Source: Vreelandella zhanjiangensis DSM 21076 (GTDB taxonomy: Bacteria > Pseudomonadota > Gammaproteobacteria > Pseudomonadales > Halomonadaceae). Taken from it: DNA of 64,000 nucleotides. Below the pieces are notes generated by a model. It searched no databases and was not told the origin of the DNA. It saw only the letters and a program-made list of their open reading frames with translations. Position numbers and translations under genes: made by a program. Below are positions 56,652 to 64,000 of this stretch, in pieces (the first letter of the stretch is position 1; the number at the start of each line of letters is the position of its first letter). Location: assembly GCF_000377665.1 (NCBI RefSeq), contig NZ_KB898653.1, positions 1 to 64,000 on the forward strand. Reading direction: 5' to 3'.

Positions 56652-57482
56652 ATGAAATTCATTGCTTCACTTATTATGCTCGCATTACTTAGCGGCTGTG
56701 CAGGTATGGTCGCAACCTCAGAAAACCTGGAAGGCGCTCAGGCGACGCTTACGCCCCGCGGGGCGACTTATCAGGATCTTGTGTCATTGCCACCACCTTC
56801 CGGAAAGATTTTTGTATCGGTGTATGACTTTAGAGATCAAACCGGTCAATACCGACCCGCGCCTGCCAGCACGTTCTCAACAGCGGTTACTCAAGGTGCC
56901 GCGGCAATGTTAACCGGTGCGCTGGCCGACTCAGGCTGGTTTATTCCCCTTGAACGGGTAGGGTTGCAGAATCTGCTCACGGAGCGACGCATTATCCGTG
57001 CAGAGTTTGAGCGCTTTGGCCAACCTGATACGCTTCCTTCACTACGCGCGGCCTCGGTAATGTTGGAAGGCGGTATTATTGCCTATGAATCCAACGTGCG
57101 TACCGGAGGGGCTGGTGCTGAGTATTTTGGTATTGGCGCATCAGGGCAGTACCAGGTTGACCAAGTGACGGTTAACTTGCGTGCCGTTGAGATATCCACA
57201 GGCGAAGTACTGGCTAACGTTACTACAACAAAAACTATTTACTCCAAAGAAGTAAGAGCAGGCGTCTATCGATTTATTGATTTCCGACGCTTATTGGAAG
57301 CCGAAGTAGGCATCACCACCAATGAACCTGTCCAAATGGCGGTTATGTCGGCCATTGAATCCGCGGTTATTCACTTAGTGGCCCGTGGTGTTGAAAACAA
57401 TCTTTGGAACCTTTCCAACGGCGTTAACTTCCAGGATACTATTTTATCCGAATATTTAAGCGCGCCGACCCCAATGCTATAA
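56652..57482 (+). CDS. csgG: Curli secretion channel lipoprotein CsgG
   Basis: An outer-membrane lipoprotein that forms a nonameric pore for curli subunits. 276 residues (E. coli 277). The lipobox is LLSGC (Cys at about residue 17). It contains GKIFVSVYDFRDQTGQYRPAP, AAMLTGALADSGWFIPLERVGLQNLLTERR and the beta-hairpin region RLLEAEVGITTNEPVQMAV (cited in parts). A GGGG precedes the ATG. A strong terminator follows 55 bp downstream. Confidence 0.96.
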   Translation: MKFIASLIMLALLSGCAGMVATSENLEGAQATLTPRGATYQDLVSLPPPSGKIFVSVYDFRDQTGQYRPAPASTFSTAVTQGAAAMLTGALADSGWFIPLERVGLQNLLTERRIIRAEFERFGQPDTLPSLRAASVMLEGGIIAYESNVRTGGAGAEYFGIGASGQYQVDQVTVNLRAVEISTGEVLANVTTTKTIYSKEVRAGVYRFIDFRRLLEAEVGITTNEPVQMAVMSAIESAVIHLVARGVENNLWNLSNGVNFQDTILSEYLSAPTPML

Positions 57483-57743
57483 ACAGCATCTCGATTTATA
57501 AATATTACGCCCTATAACGCAGTTTTTTAAAACATCAAGCGGCTATGCCTTAGGCATAGCCGCTTTTTTATTATTAAGTATAAATTGCCATTTAATAAGT
57601 ATGAGCAGGCTCATCAATAAGGCGTATAAAAACATTAAAAAATGCGCCATCAAAATAACAAAACTACTGATAGCGTAAAACTTTAAATAGTCCAAACTCA
57701 ACCCATGAAATAAAATTCACATTAGCATTTGAGAGTAAAAAAT
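57483..57743. other. Intergenic region csgG / csgB
   Basis: No gene. It contains the csgG terminator (57538-57570), then 170 bp of AT-rich DNA that probably carries the csgBA promoter and regulator sites. I see no clear CsgD-type box. Confidence 0.5.
57538..57571 (+). terminator. Terminator after csgG
   Basis: A perfect inverted repeat of 13 nt (57538-57550 with 57552-57564), leaving a minimal loop, followed by TTTTTT. It separates csgDEFG from csgBA. Confidence 0.92.
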
Positions 57744-58271
57744 ATGAAACGTAAATCAGCAGACGTTCAAAACTTACCGGTGCTACTCAAAAAACAATTA
57801 ATGAACACTTTGCTATTAACGGCAGCACTCGTATCTTTTACTGGAAATGCTAATGCGGACGCAAATCGTATTGAACAGTACTTTAACCAAGTTGATACAC
57901 AGGCCTATCAAGGTAACTACAGCGTTATTTCGCAGATAGGTAACAATAACCGAGCTGACGTTAAACAATCTTATTCCGCCGCTTATCAATCCGGTAACTT
58001 CTCAAATATCGCTCAACGCGGTAATGGGAATACTGCCTCAATTACGCAGGCTGGCGGTAAGAACTATGGCGTTATTCTTCAAGCCGGTAATCATCATATT
58101 GCAAATATCAATCAGTCTGGAAGTCAGCAAGAACTGGCAACGTATGTTTCTCAGACTGGATTAAGAAGCGATATACAAGTTTCACAATCGGGGAGTGGCT
58201 ATCGCAACATAGGCATAGAGCAACAAGCATTCTCTGGCTATACACGACCAGTCACCGTCGAAACCTACTGA
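57744..58271 (+). CDS. csgB: Curlin minor subunit, CsgB-like
   Basis: 175 residues from ATG 57744 (an ATG at 57801 lacks a Shine-Dalgarno). The long N-region (about 20 residues, basic) is followed by a signal helix (NTLLLTAALVSFTGNANA). The mature protein holds about five imperfect curlin repeats, such as NYSVISQIGNNNRADVKQ and NYGVILQAGNHHIANINQSG, less regular than in CsgA. The tail GYTRPVTVETY is not repeat-like. It likely nucleates CsgA polymerisation. Position just before csgA supports this. Confidence 0.85.
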   Translation: MKRKSADVQNLPVLLKKQLMNTLLLTAALVSFTGNANADANRIEQYFNQVDTQAYQGNYSVISQIGNNNRADVKQSYSAAYQSGNFSNIAQRGNGNTASITQAGGKNYGVILQAGNHHIANINQSGSQQELATYVSQTGLRSDIQVSQSGSGYRNIGIEQQAFSGYTRPVTVETY

Positions 58272-58331
58272 GCAATACTTCTTTTGTCTCAGTAACAACC
58301 AAAGCAAGCATAAAAGGATGGGGAAACACTA

Positions 58332-59300
58332 ATGAAAACACAAATGACCGCTATCGCCGCCGCCGTTACTTTCGCTATGAGCACTGCTGCTTTTGCACAG
58401 TCTGCAGGTAGCGAATCAACGATCCTTCAGGATGGTTATAAAAACACCAACAACATCACTCAGTGGGGCTCGCAAACATCGCGTGTTTATCAAGAAGGCG
58501 GCTTTAACTCCACCACCGTATCACAGGATGACGTTGCAGGTGTTGCCACTACACGGCCTGGCTATAACAACTCAGCTATTGATCAGATCGGTGAAGGCAA
58601 CTCAGCGGGCGTTACTCAGTTAGGCGCCTGGAACGACTCAACCGTCTATCAAGAAGGTGTTAACAACGCAGCCGCCGTCGACCAAGACGGTTCGAGAAAC
58701 CTTTCTGTTACAACGCAGGTTGGTTATGGCAATGATGTCAGCGTGACCCAGGATGGCCGGTCTAACGATAGCTATGCCTACCAGCAAGGCTATAACAATA
58801 CCGCGGCTGTTGACCAAGAAGGTTTTGAAAACCGTTCTGTAGCAACACAAACAGGTCGTTTCAATAACATCGACGTGGCTCAGGATGGCTGGTCTAACAA
58901 TAGCTATGCCTATCAGCAAGGTGACAACAATACCGCGACCGTTAGTCAGGAAGGCTTCGCCAACAAATCCGTCGTTGAAGAAATTGGCGGCTTCAATAAC
59001 GCAACCATTACTCAGATTGGCAGCAAGAACGATAGCTACGCTCACCTGAATGGTTACCATAACGTGGCTAACGTTAGCCAAAACGGTAACTCGCTGGAAA
59101 GCACCATTCTAGCCAGCGGCAACCACAATACCCATAACGTTACTCAGTCTGGCTATGCGCACGACTCCTATATCAATACTGTCGGCAACTATAACGACCA
59201 TACCGTTGCCCAAAGCGGCGGTTTCTGGGGTGGCCAGCACACTTCCAGCATCGTGACCTACGGCAACGGCAACGTTAATACCGTAAGCCAAGGCCAATAA
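58332..59300 (+). CDS. csgA: Curlin major subunit, CsgA-like, with expanded repeats
   Basis: 322 residues, against about 151 in E. coli CsgA. Signal peptide 1-22 (ending AFA). Residues 28-322 form about 13 repeats of roughly 22 residues with the pattern Ser-x5-Gln-x-Gly-x2-Asn-x5-Gln-x-Gly, each a beta-hairpin of the amyloid solenoid. Repeats alternate in type, giving a 44-residue super-repeat that starts at residues 101, 145, 189, 233 and 277. The fibre core is therefore longer per monomer. GGGG-containing Shine-Dalgarno before the ATG. Confidence 0.92.
   Translation: MKTQMTAIAAAVTFAMSTAAFAQSAGSESTILQDGYKNTNNITQWGSQTSRVYQEGGFNSTTVSQDDVAGVATTRPGYNNSAIDQIGEGNSAGVTQLGAWNDSTVYQEGVNNAAAVDQDGSRNLSVTTQVGYGNDVSVTQDGRSNDSYAYQQGYNNTAAVDQEGFENRSVATQTGRFNNIDVAQDGWSNNSYAYQQGDNNTATVSQEGFANKSVVEEIGGFNNATITQIGSKNDSYAHLNGYHNVANVSQNGNSLESTILASGNHNTHNVTQSGYAHDSYINTVGNYNDHTVAQSGGFWGGQHTSSIVTYGNGNVNTVSQGQ
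58632..59291 (+). repeat. 132-nt super-repeat in csgA (5 units)
   Basis: Five in-frame units begin at 58632, 58764, 58896, 59028 and 59160, exactly 132 nt apart. Units 2 and 3 are nearly identical over about 40 nt at their start (AAC-A/G-ATAGCTATGCCTA..), which suggests recent duplication of two curlin repeats at a time. Confidence 0.9.
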
Positions 59301-59321
59301 GCCATACGGCCTAGCTTCATC

Positions 59322-59349
59322 AAACCGCCCCATTCGGGGCGGTTTTTTT
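59322..59349 (+). terminator. Terminator after csgA
   Basis: A GC-rich hairpin (AACCGCCCC 59323-59331 with GGGGCGGTT) followed by T7, about 20 bp beyond the csgA stop. Confidence 0.93.
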
Positions 59350-59368
59350 ATACCTTCTATTTAGACAA

Positions 59369-59728
59369 TCAACGAACGCCCACGGTTAACGTCCCACCTG
59401 CGCCTTGGGTGGATGAGCGCGAGCGGTTGCTGCCTTTCTGAATATCCACTTCCAGGCGCTGATGATCGCTTAACAGTTTAACGGTGCCCTCAAGCGCCGA
59501 TCCGGTAAACGTATATTCAGTGGGTACCGTGCCACGCTCTTCGATATGCTCGATGGTTTGGCCGTTCTGGTTAATACGCCAGTGAGCAGAAAATATAGCA
59601 CCTGGCGTGCCTTCCATCGTGATGTGGATATTATCCATTTCCTGCTCCTCGAAAGCGTGAGTACTCAAAGGCAAGCCGATGGCAAGTGCGGCGATCAAAG
59701 CCATCGGAATGGGCGTCATTATTGGCAT
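59369..59728 (-). CDS. Small exported protein of unknown function next to csgA
   Basis: 119 residues from the ATG at 59728, which has GAGG 8 nt upstream; a GTG at 59749 is possible. A signal peptide (to about residue 25, ending STHA) is followed by a single beta-rich domain with IHITMEGTPGAIFSAHWRIN and EERGTVPTEYTFTG. It resembles small secreted proteins of unknown function in other gammaproteobacteria. It lacks the Cys pair of E. coli CsgC, but its size, export and position convergent with csgA make an accessory curli role possible. It could equally be unrelated. Confidence 0.65.
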   Translation of the reverse strand: MPIMTPIPMALIAALAIGLPLSTHAFEEQEMDNIHITMEGTPGAIFSAHWRINQNGQTIEHIEERGTVPTEYTFTGSALEGTVKLLSDHQRLEVDIQKGSNRSRSSTQGAGGTLTVGVR

Positions 59729-59749
59729 GGTGGCGACCTCGCTAACCAC

Positions 59750-59778
59750 AAAAGCCGCTCGGTATGAGCGGCTTTTGA
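59750..59778 (-). terminator. Terminator after hemL (leftward)
   Basis: An 11-bp stem (AAAAGCCGCTC / GAGCGGCTTTT, loop GGTAT). On the minus strand it ends with TTTT about 30 bp past the hemL stop. It separates hemL from the small exported protein gene. Confidence 0.8.
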
Positions 59779-59801
59779 AGTTTAGCAGGCGTTACGTTCT
59801 G

Positions 59802-61082
59802 TTACATTATGCTAAAGGCTTTTTCCGCCGCATTCAGCGTGAACTGAATATCTTCTGGCGTATGGGCACTCGACATAAATCCGGCTTCAAACGCGGAAGG
59901 GGCTAGATACACGCCGTGATCCAGCATTGCGCCGAAGAAACGGCGGAAGGCTTCAGGGTCGCAGGCGGTTGCCTGGGCAAAGTTATCCACTCGGCTTTGT
60001 GAGGTGAAAAAAATGCCGAACATCCCACCGGCCGACTGCGTCATCATGGGTACGCCAGCCGCGTTGGCACGCTCCTGCAAACCGTTGCACAGCGTCTCCA
60101 CTCGCTGAGTGAGCGCATCATGAAAGCCGGGTACCTGAAGCTTGGTCAGAAGCGCAACCCCTGCCGCCATGGCTAGTGGGTTACCTGACAGTGTACCCGC
60201 CTGGTAGACCGGTCCCATCGGCGAGATGTTTTGCATGATGTCGCGCTTGCCGCCAAAGGCGCCTACCGGCATACCGCCACCCACGATTTTACCCAGGCAG
60301 GTTAAATCAGGAACAATTGAGTAATGTGCCTGCGCGCCACCCAAGGCAACTCGAAACCCGGTCATCACTTCGTCAAAAATCAGGATGCTGCCGTGCTCGT
60401 TACACACCCGACGCAGGGTTTCCAGAAAGCCCGGCTGGGGGGGAATACAGTTCATGTTGCCGGCGACAGGCTCAACGATGATGCAGGCAATCTGATCCCC
60501 GATTTCTGCAAAGCACTCTTCAACGCCTTCAATATCGTTATAAGACAGCGTAATGGTATGTTCGGCAAGCGACGCCGGAACGCCTGGCGAACTGGGTTCA
60601 CCGTGGGTAAGCGCGCCTGAACCGGCTTTCACCAGCAGCGAATCTGAATGGCCGTGATAATTGCCTTCAAACTTGACGATTTTATCGCGCCCGGTAGTGC
60701 CTCGCGCCAGCCGAATGGCTGACATCGTCGCCTCGGTGCCGGAACTCGTCATACGCACCATTTCCATGGAGGGGATCATCTCGCAGATCAGATCCGCCAT
60801 GGTGGTTTCAACCGCCGTGGGGGTACCAAACGAAAGACCGTTATCCAGGCGGGCGCGTACGGCAGCCAAAACGTCCTGATCAGCGTGACCGGTAATCATT
60901 GGCCCCCAGGAACCCACATAATCCACGTAGCGATTACCTTCCACATCAAACAGGTAGGCGCCTTGAGCGCGCTCCATAAACACCGGCGGACGATGCAGGC
61001 CTTTAAAAGCACGCACCGGTGAATTTACGCCACCTGGAATATGGCGGCTAGCAAGCTCAAATAGTTCAGCAGATGTGGTCAT
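59802..61082 (-). CDS. hemL: Glutamate-1-semialdehyde 2,1-aminomutase
   Basis: A PLP enzyme that makes 5-aminolevulinate in the C5 heme pathway. 426 residues. It starts [23 protein letters not shown]; the PLP lysine is in [32 protein letters not shown] and [16 protein letters not shown] are family motifs. It is the last gene of a leftward run (clc-like, hemJ, thiD, hemL), so both heme genes flank thiD. hemL-thiD(or thiE) neighbours are common in this lineage. Confidence 0.97.
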   Translation of the reverse strand: MTTSAELFELASRHIPGGVNSPVRAFKGLHRPPVFMERAQGAYLFDVEGNRYVDYVGSWGPMITGHADQDVLAAVRARLDNGLSFGTPTAVETTMADLICEMIPSMEMVRMTSSGTEATMSAIRLARGTTGRDKIVKFEGNYHGHSDSLLVKAGSGALTHGEPSSPGVPASLAEHTITLSYNDIEGVEECFAEIGDQIACIIVEPVAGNMNCIPPQPGFLETLRRVCNEHGSILIFDEVMTGFRVALGGAQAHYSIVPDLTCLGKIVGGGMPVGAFGGKRDIMQNISPMGPVYQAGTLSGNPLAMAAGVALLTKLQVPGFHDALTQRVETLCNGLQERANAAGVPMMTQSAGGMFGIFFTSQSRVDNFAQATACDPEAFRRFFGAMLDHGVYLAPSAFEAGFMSSAHTPEDIQFTLNAAEKAFSIM

Positions 61083-61118
61083 GACGTCCTCAATATTCGT
61101 GGCTTTGCGCTAATGAGA

Positions 61119-61931
61119 TCAAAAGCGAACCGGTCGTGGCAAGCGGTTAGGCAAACACTGGCCACTGGGTGGCTGGTACCCATGAGACAAGCTCTCCCAG
61201 GTAAAGTGCTGGGCCTGCTCACAGGCGGTTGGTAAGCGCTCACCTACCGCTAAGCGTGCCGCAATCGCCGATGCCAACGTGCAGCCTGAGCCGTGAAACT
61301 GCTCGGGTAAACGCGGCCACTGCCATTGACGTGTGGTATCGGGTGAATGCAGCGTATGTACCACCTGCTGCTCATTGCCTGGAATAGGCTCGTCGGTCGC
61401 GGTAACTAATACTGCCTGGCAGCCTTGTGATAAAAGCGCGACGGCGCGCGCCGTATCATCCAATGGGTCAGTAATCTCTGGGACTAGCTGCGCCAGCTCG
61501 TAACGATTGGGCGTTAAGATATCCACAAGCGGTAGCAAGCGCTCACTATAGAGCTTTATCAACTGGGGTGTGGATAACTCAGTTCCACCCCCCGCTTTAA
61601 GCACCGGGTCGGCGACCACCGGAATACCGGGAAAACGGCGAATAATCTGCTCAGCCGCTCTCAATGTCGCTTCATCCGCCAATAAGCCTAGCTTAATGGC
61701 GGCTATTTGCATGCCGCTTAACGCTTCCGCCATGTGCCGCATCAAGACAGGGTCGGTCGGTACAACGTGAGTAACGTTGTGACAGTTCTGTACCGTCAAG
61801 GCAGTCGGGATAGTAACGGCCCAACCGCCACAGGCGGCAATGGTTTCACTGTCCGCCACCAAGCCTGCGCCCCCCGTGGGATCATGGCCTGCCAACACTA
61901 AAACAACCGGTGAAAGAGGCTGGCGCATCAA
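61119..61931 (-). CDS. thiD: Hydroxymethylpyrimidine/phosphomethylpyrimidine kinase
   Basis: It phosphorylates HMP to HMP-P and HMP-PP for thiamine synthesis. 270 residues, ribokinase fold. It has VLVLAGHDPTGGAGLVADSETIA at the start, DPVLKAGGGTELST in the middle and FHGSGCTLASAIAARLA for the anion hole with the catalytic Asp-like region (here GSGC). Its ATG overlaps the hemJ stop by 4 bp. No TPP riboswitch was seen. Confidence 0.93.
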   Translation of the reverse strand: MMRQPLSPVVLVLAGHDPTGGAGLVADSETIAACGGWAVTIPTALTVQNCHNVTHVVPTDPVLMRHMAEALSGMQIAAIKLGLLADEATLRAAEQIIRRFPGIPVVADPVLKAGGGTELSTPQLIKLYSERLLPLVDILTPNRYELAQLVPEITDPLDDTARAVALLSQGCQAVLVTATDEPIPGNEQQVVHTLHSPDTTRQWQWPRLPEQFHGSGCTLASAIAARLAVGERLPTACEQAQHFTWESLSHGYQPPSGQCLPNRLPRPVRF

Positions 61932-62359
61932 AAGGGTTTCACAACGGCGAGCAAAATAATCACGACGAGTGCAATCACTGGCGCTTCATTAAACCAGCGA
62001 AAGAACGTGTGGCTTTTCGTGCAACGATCCTGGGCGAACTGCTTTAAATAAATCAGGCAGACATGGTGATAAGCAATCAACAGCACAATAAACGTAAGCT
62101 TGACGTGCATCCATCCCTGGCTTAACCAGCCAGGCACCAAGTAAAGCATCCACCCGCCAAAAATCAGTACCAGTATCATCGAAGGCGTCATGATGCCGCG
62201 ATACAGCTTGCGCTCCATGGTCTTGAAATACGCCATGGATTGCTCATCACCTTTATCGCGTGCCATTGCGTGATAGACATAAAGCCGCGGTAAATAAAAT
62301 AGCGCGGCAAACCAGGTCACCATGGCCATCAAGTGCAAGGCCTTTACCCATAGGTACAT
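61928..62359 (-). CDS. hemJ: HemJ-type protoporphyrinogen oxidase (UPF0093)
   Basis: A membrane protein that oxidises protoporphyrinogen IX in bacteria lacking HemG or HemY. 143 residues with four predicted helices. It starts MYLWVKALHLMAMVTWFAALFYLPRLYVYH (in part), with the conserved His near residue 9 and Lys in MHVKLTFIVLLIAYH. It is 10 bp from the clc-like gene and overlaps thiD by 4 bp. With hemL this supplies both ends of the heme pathway in one transcript. Confidence 0.93.
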   Translation of the reverse strand: MYLWVKALHLMAMVTWFAALFYLPRLYVYHAMARDKGDEQSMAYFKTMERKLYRGIMTPSMILVLIFGGWMLYLVPGWLSQGWMHVKLTFIVLLIAYHHVCLIYLKQFAQDRCTKSHTFFRWFNEAPVIALVVIILLAVVKPF

Positions 62360-62368
62360 TGTCTCTCC

Positions 62369-64000
62369 TTATACAGGTGGATCATTATCTTTCGGGTCGG
62401 CGTAGTAATAGTAACGCTCTATGGCGCCGCGGGTGATGATACCTGAAATCCGTTGCTGCTTTGGTCGATAACCATGCACAACATAAAGTGCTCCCAAGGC
62501 ATCATCCTGGAGTTTTAAAAACGCCTCAGAAAGCGTCGCCTGCAGGCCAATTGGCGCAAGCTCCAGGCGCTGACCAGGAATTTCCAGCAAATCTACCAGC
62601 TCATCATCAGGTGGCGCTTTCCCGTCTAACGCTTCATCGTGCTCCAGCAGCCAGCGCGCCAGCGTTGCGGCTTTCAGGGCAAGCACGGTTTTTTCGTCAC
62701 TTGAGCGCTCAATGATAAGCCAGACAGGATTGTTTTCCAGAAGCTTTCGCGCCTGGTCGGGCGTTATCATACGTTCTGTGCGCACCAGGCTGCGCTCCAT
62801 CACTGCCGGTACCGATACGCGTGACAGCGCCTGCATCAGCGGCTGTTGCAGTGGGTGTAATCCATAACGCACGGCGCTGATAAAAAAGCCTTCGCAGCCA
62901 GTAAGCTGGCGCGACGTCAAGCAGGCAACGACAACCACCAGCATGCCCGGAAGTATAATATTGGAAGTATGGGTAAGCTCTAGCAGGGCCATTAGCGCTG
63001 CCAGCGGCGCCTGCAAAACGGCCCCCATCATAGCGGCCATGCCTAACATGGCGTAAATGCCCGGGTCCGCCGCTTTGTCGGGCCAGAGAAATCCTCCCAG
63101 CATGCCGCCTAAAGCACCGGTCGCGGCACCTATCACCAGCGTAGGCCCAATAATCCCGATGGGTACCCCGCCTGCAACAGTGAGCGCCGTAATCAATAGC
63201 TTGGCAATTATGAGCGCTATCAGTACATTGATTTCCAACTGATTATTCAGGGCAGCAGCCACGCTGTCATAGCCGATTCCCTGAATTTGCGGAAACCACC
63301 ACGCCACTATCGCGGTCGACACTCCAACGGCGCCCAGACGAAGCCATAAAGGCAACGCTTGTAAGCGCTGATGACGCGAAATATGAATAAACAGCCCGGC
63401 CAGCAGGCCCACGACCAGCCCGAGGATGATCACCCAAGGCAAATTCATCAGCGAACCTAGCGCCATTTCAGGGATACGGAAAGCCGGTTCATTGCCGTAG
63501 ACCACCTGAGCGACCAGTGCGCCCATGGTGGAGGCTAGAATCACCGGCATAAAGCTCATCAAGGTGTATTCCATCATCACCACTTCCATGGCAAAGATGA
63601 CGCCGGCAACTGGCGTATTGAATGAGGCAGAGATTCCCGCGGCGGTACCACAGGCGACCAGTACACGCAGGCTGTTATTGGGTAAGCGAAGCTTGACCCC
63701 TAACCCGCTTGAAGCCGCTGCCCCCAGATGAATGGCCGGGCCCTCCCGGCCTGCAGAAAGCCCACCCAGAACCGATACCACGCCCACCCACCACTGGTTT
63801 AACCAGTTGCGAAGTGGAAAACGCCCCTGATGGTACGAAAGGCGTTCAATAACGTGGCCTACTCCCATTTTCTGGGCGGTAGCTTTTTGTCGGTAAAGCA
63901 GCACGCCAATCAAGCTGACTGCCACAAGCGGCAGCAGGGAACGTAACCAGGGGGGCAGCCCCTCGAACGCTTCTGGATTACCTCCCGGCATATAAAGTAC
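62369..64000 (-). CDS. ClC-family chloride channel/antiporter with CBS domains (partial)
   Basis: The frame is open to the right edge, so the N-terminus is missing; the ATG at 63991 is internal, since the preceding codons (Val-Leu-Tyr) continue the protein. About 543 residues are visible. The ClC core has GREGPAIHLGAA with the gating Glu, PIGIIGPTLVIGA as the second anion motif and, in place of GSGIP, the divergent MGVGHVIERL. A C-terminal pair of CBS domains follows (about 395-520). Transporter or channel mode cannot be decided. Confidence 0.88.
   Translation of the reverse strand, partial: VLYMPGGNPEAFEGLPPWLRSLLPLVAVSLIGVLLYRQKATAQKMGVGHVIERLSYHQGRFPLRNWLNQWWVGVVSVLGGLSAGREGPAIHLGAAASSGLGVKLRLPNNSLRVLVACGTAAGISASFNTPVAGVIFAMEVVMMEYTLMSFMPVILASTMGALVAQVVYGNEPAFRIPEMALGSLMNLPWVIILGLVVGLLAGLFIHISRHQRLQALPLWLRLGAVGVSTAIVAWWFPQIQGIGYDSVAAALNNQLEINVLIALIIAKLLITALTVAGGVPIGIIGPTLVIGAATGALGGMLGGFLWPDKAADPGIYAMLGMAAMMGAVLQAPLAALMALLELTHTSNIILPGMLVVVVACLTSRQLTGCEGFFISAVRYGLHPLQQPLMQALSRVSVPAVMERSLVRTERMITPDQARKLLENNPVWLIIERSSDEKTVLALKAATLARWLLEHDEALDGKAPPDDELVDLLEIPGQRLELAPIGLQATLSEAFLKLQDDALGALYVVHGYRPKQQRISGIITRGAIERYYYYADPKDNDPPV

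Noticed and set aside
58632..59291. Regular repeats that might look like a CRISPR array
   Set aside because: Period of 66/132 nt stays in frame and encodes curlin repeats; there are no identical direct repeats with unique spacers.

Overview
The window is a chromosomal segment of a Gram-negative gammaproteobacterium, most likely a Halomonas-like member of the Oceanospirillales. This is inferred from gene order, LPS-core genes and a GC content in the high fifties; it was not checked by any search. It contains the chromosome origin: dnaA-dnaN-recF-gyrB run leftward and rpmH-rnpA-yidC-mnmE run rightward from an AT-rich region (about 42049-42582) holding several DnaA boxes. Four perfect 16-bp parS palindromes (TGTTTCACGTGAAACA) lie on the left side of the origin at 33955, 35669, 38221 and 38851, the last two inside recF.

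Layout from left to right. 1-6.1 kb: pyrB faces a leftward cluster of yibN-like rhodanese, secB, rsmE, an S1-domain gene, gshB, yqgE and ruvX. 6.4-10.5 kb: gpmI, envC and a ctpA/prc-type protease. 10.5-16.4 kb: leftward ygfB-pepP-ubiH-ubiI, divergent from zapA, 6S RNA and the ygfA/fau 5-formyl-THF cyclo-ligase gene (the classic gammaproteobacterial order). 16.4-19.2 kb: a small membrane protein, ilvA and rpiA.

19.2-30.6 kb is an envelope sugar region. It holds waaA (Kdo transferase), hldE, an OpsX-like heptosyltransferase I, a Kdo kinase (kdkA), GT4, GT9 and GT2 glycosyltransferases, an OpgB-like phosphoglycerol transferase, waaF and hldD. gmhB, which completes the ADP-heptose pathway, lies beyond glyQS next to an atypical kinase-fold gene. 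Together these genes make ADP-L-glycero-D-manno-heptose, join Kdo and heptose to lipid A and decorate the inner core.

Right of mnmE comes accessory material: a GC-rich tetR-bcr drug-efflux pair with a clear palindromic operator, a single-domain MetE-like methyltransferase, a RarD/EamA-type exporter divergent from an Lrp regulator, rlmJ, an OmpA-family lipoprotein, hemW and rdgB. At 54.9-59.3 kb is a complete lower-GC curli locus in one direction (csgD-E-F-G then csgB-A). It has a large CsgA of about 13 repeats organised as a 132-nt (44-residue) super-repeat, and a small exported protein gene where csgC might be expected. The window ends with hemL, thiD, hemJ and a ClC-type chloride transporter gene cut by the right edge.

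I saw no CRISPR array, insertion sequence, prophage, tRNA or rRNA. No clearly new multi-gene system stands out. The most notable items are the parS/DnaA-box landscape around the origin, the expanded curli subunit with its unusual operon, an atypical kinase-like protein beside gmhB, an in-frame pentapeptide tandem repeat in KdkA, and small unrecognised genes.
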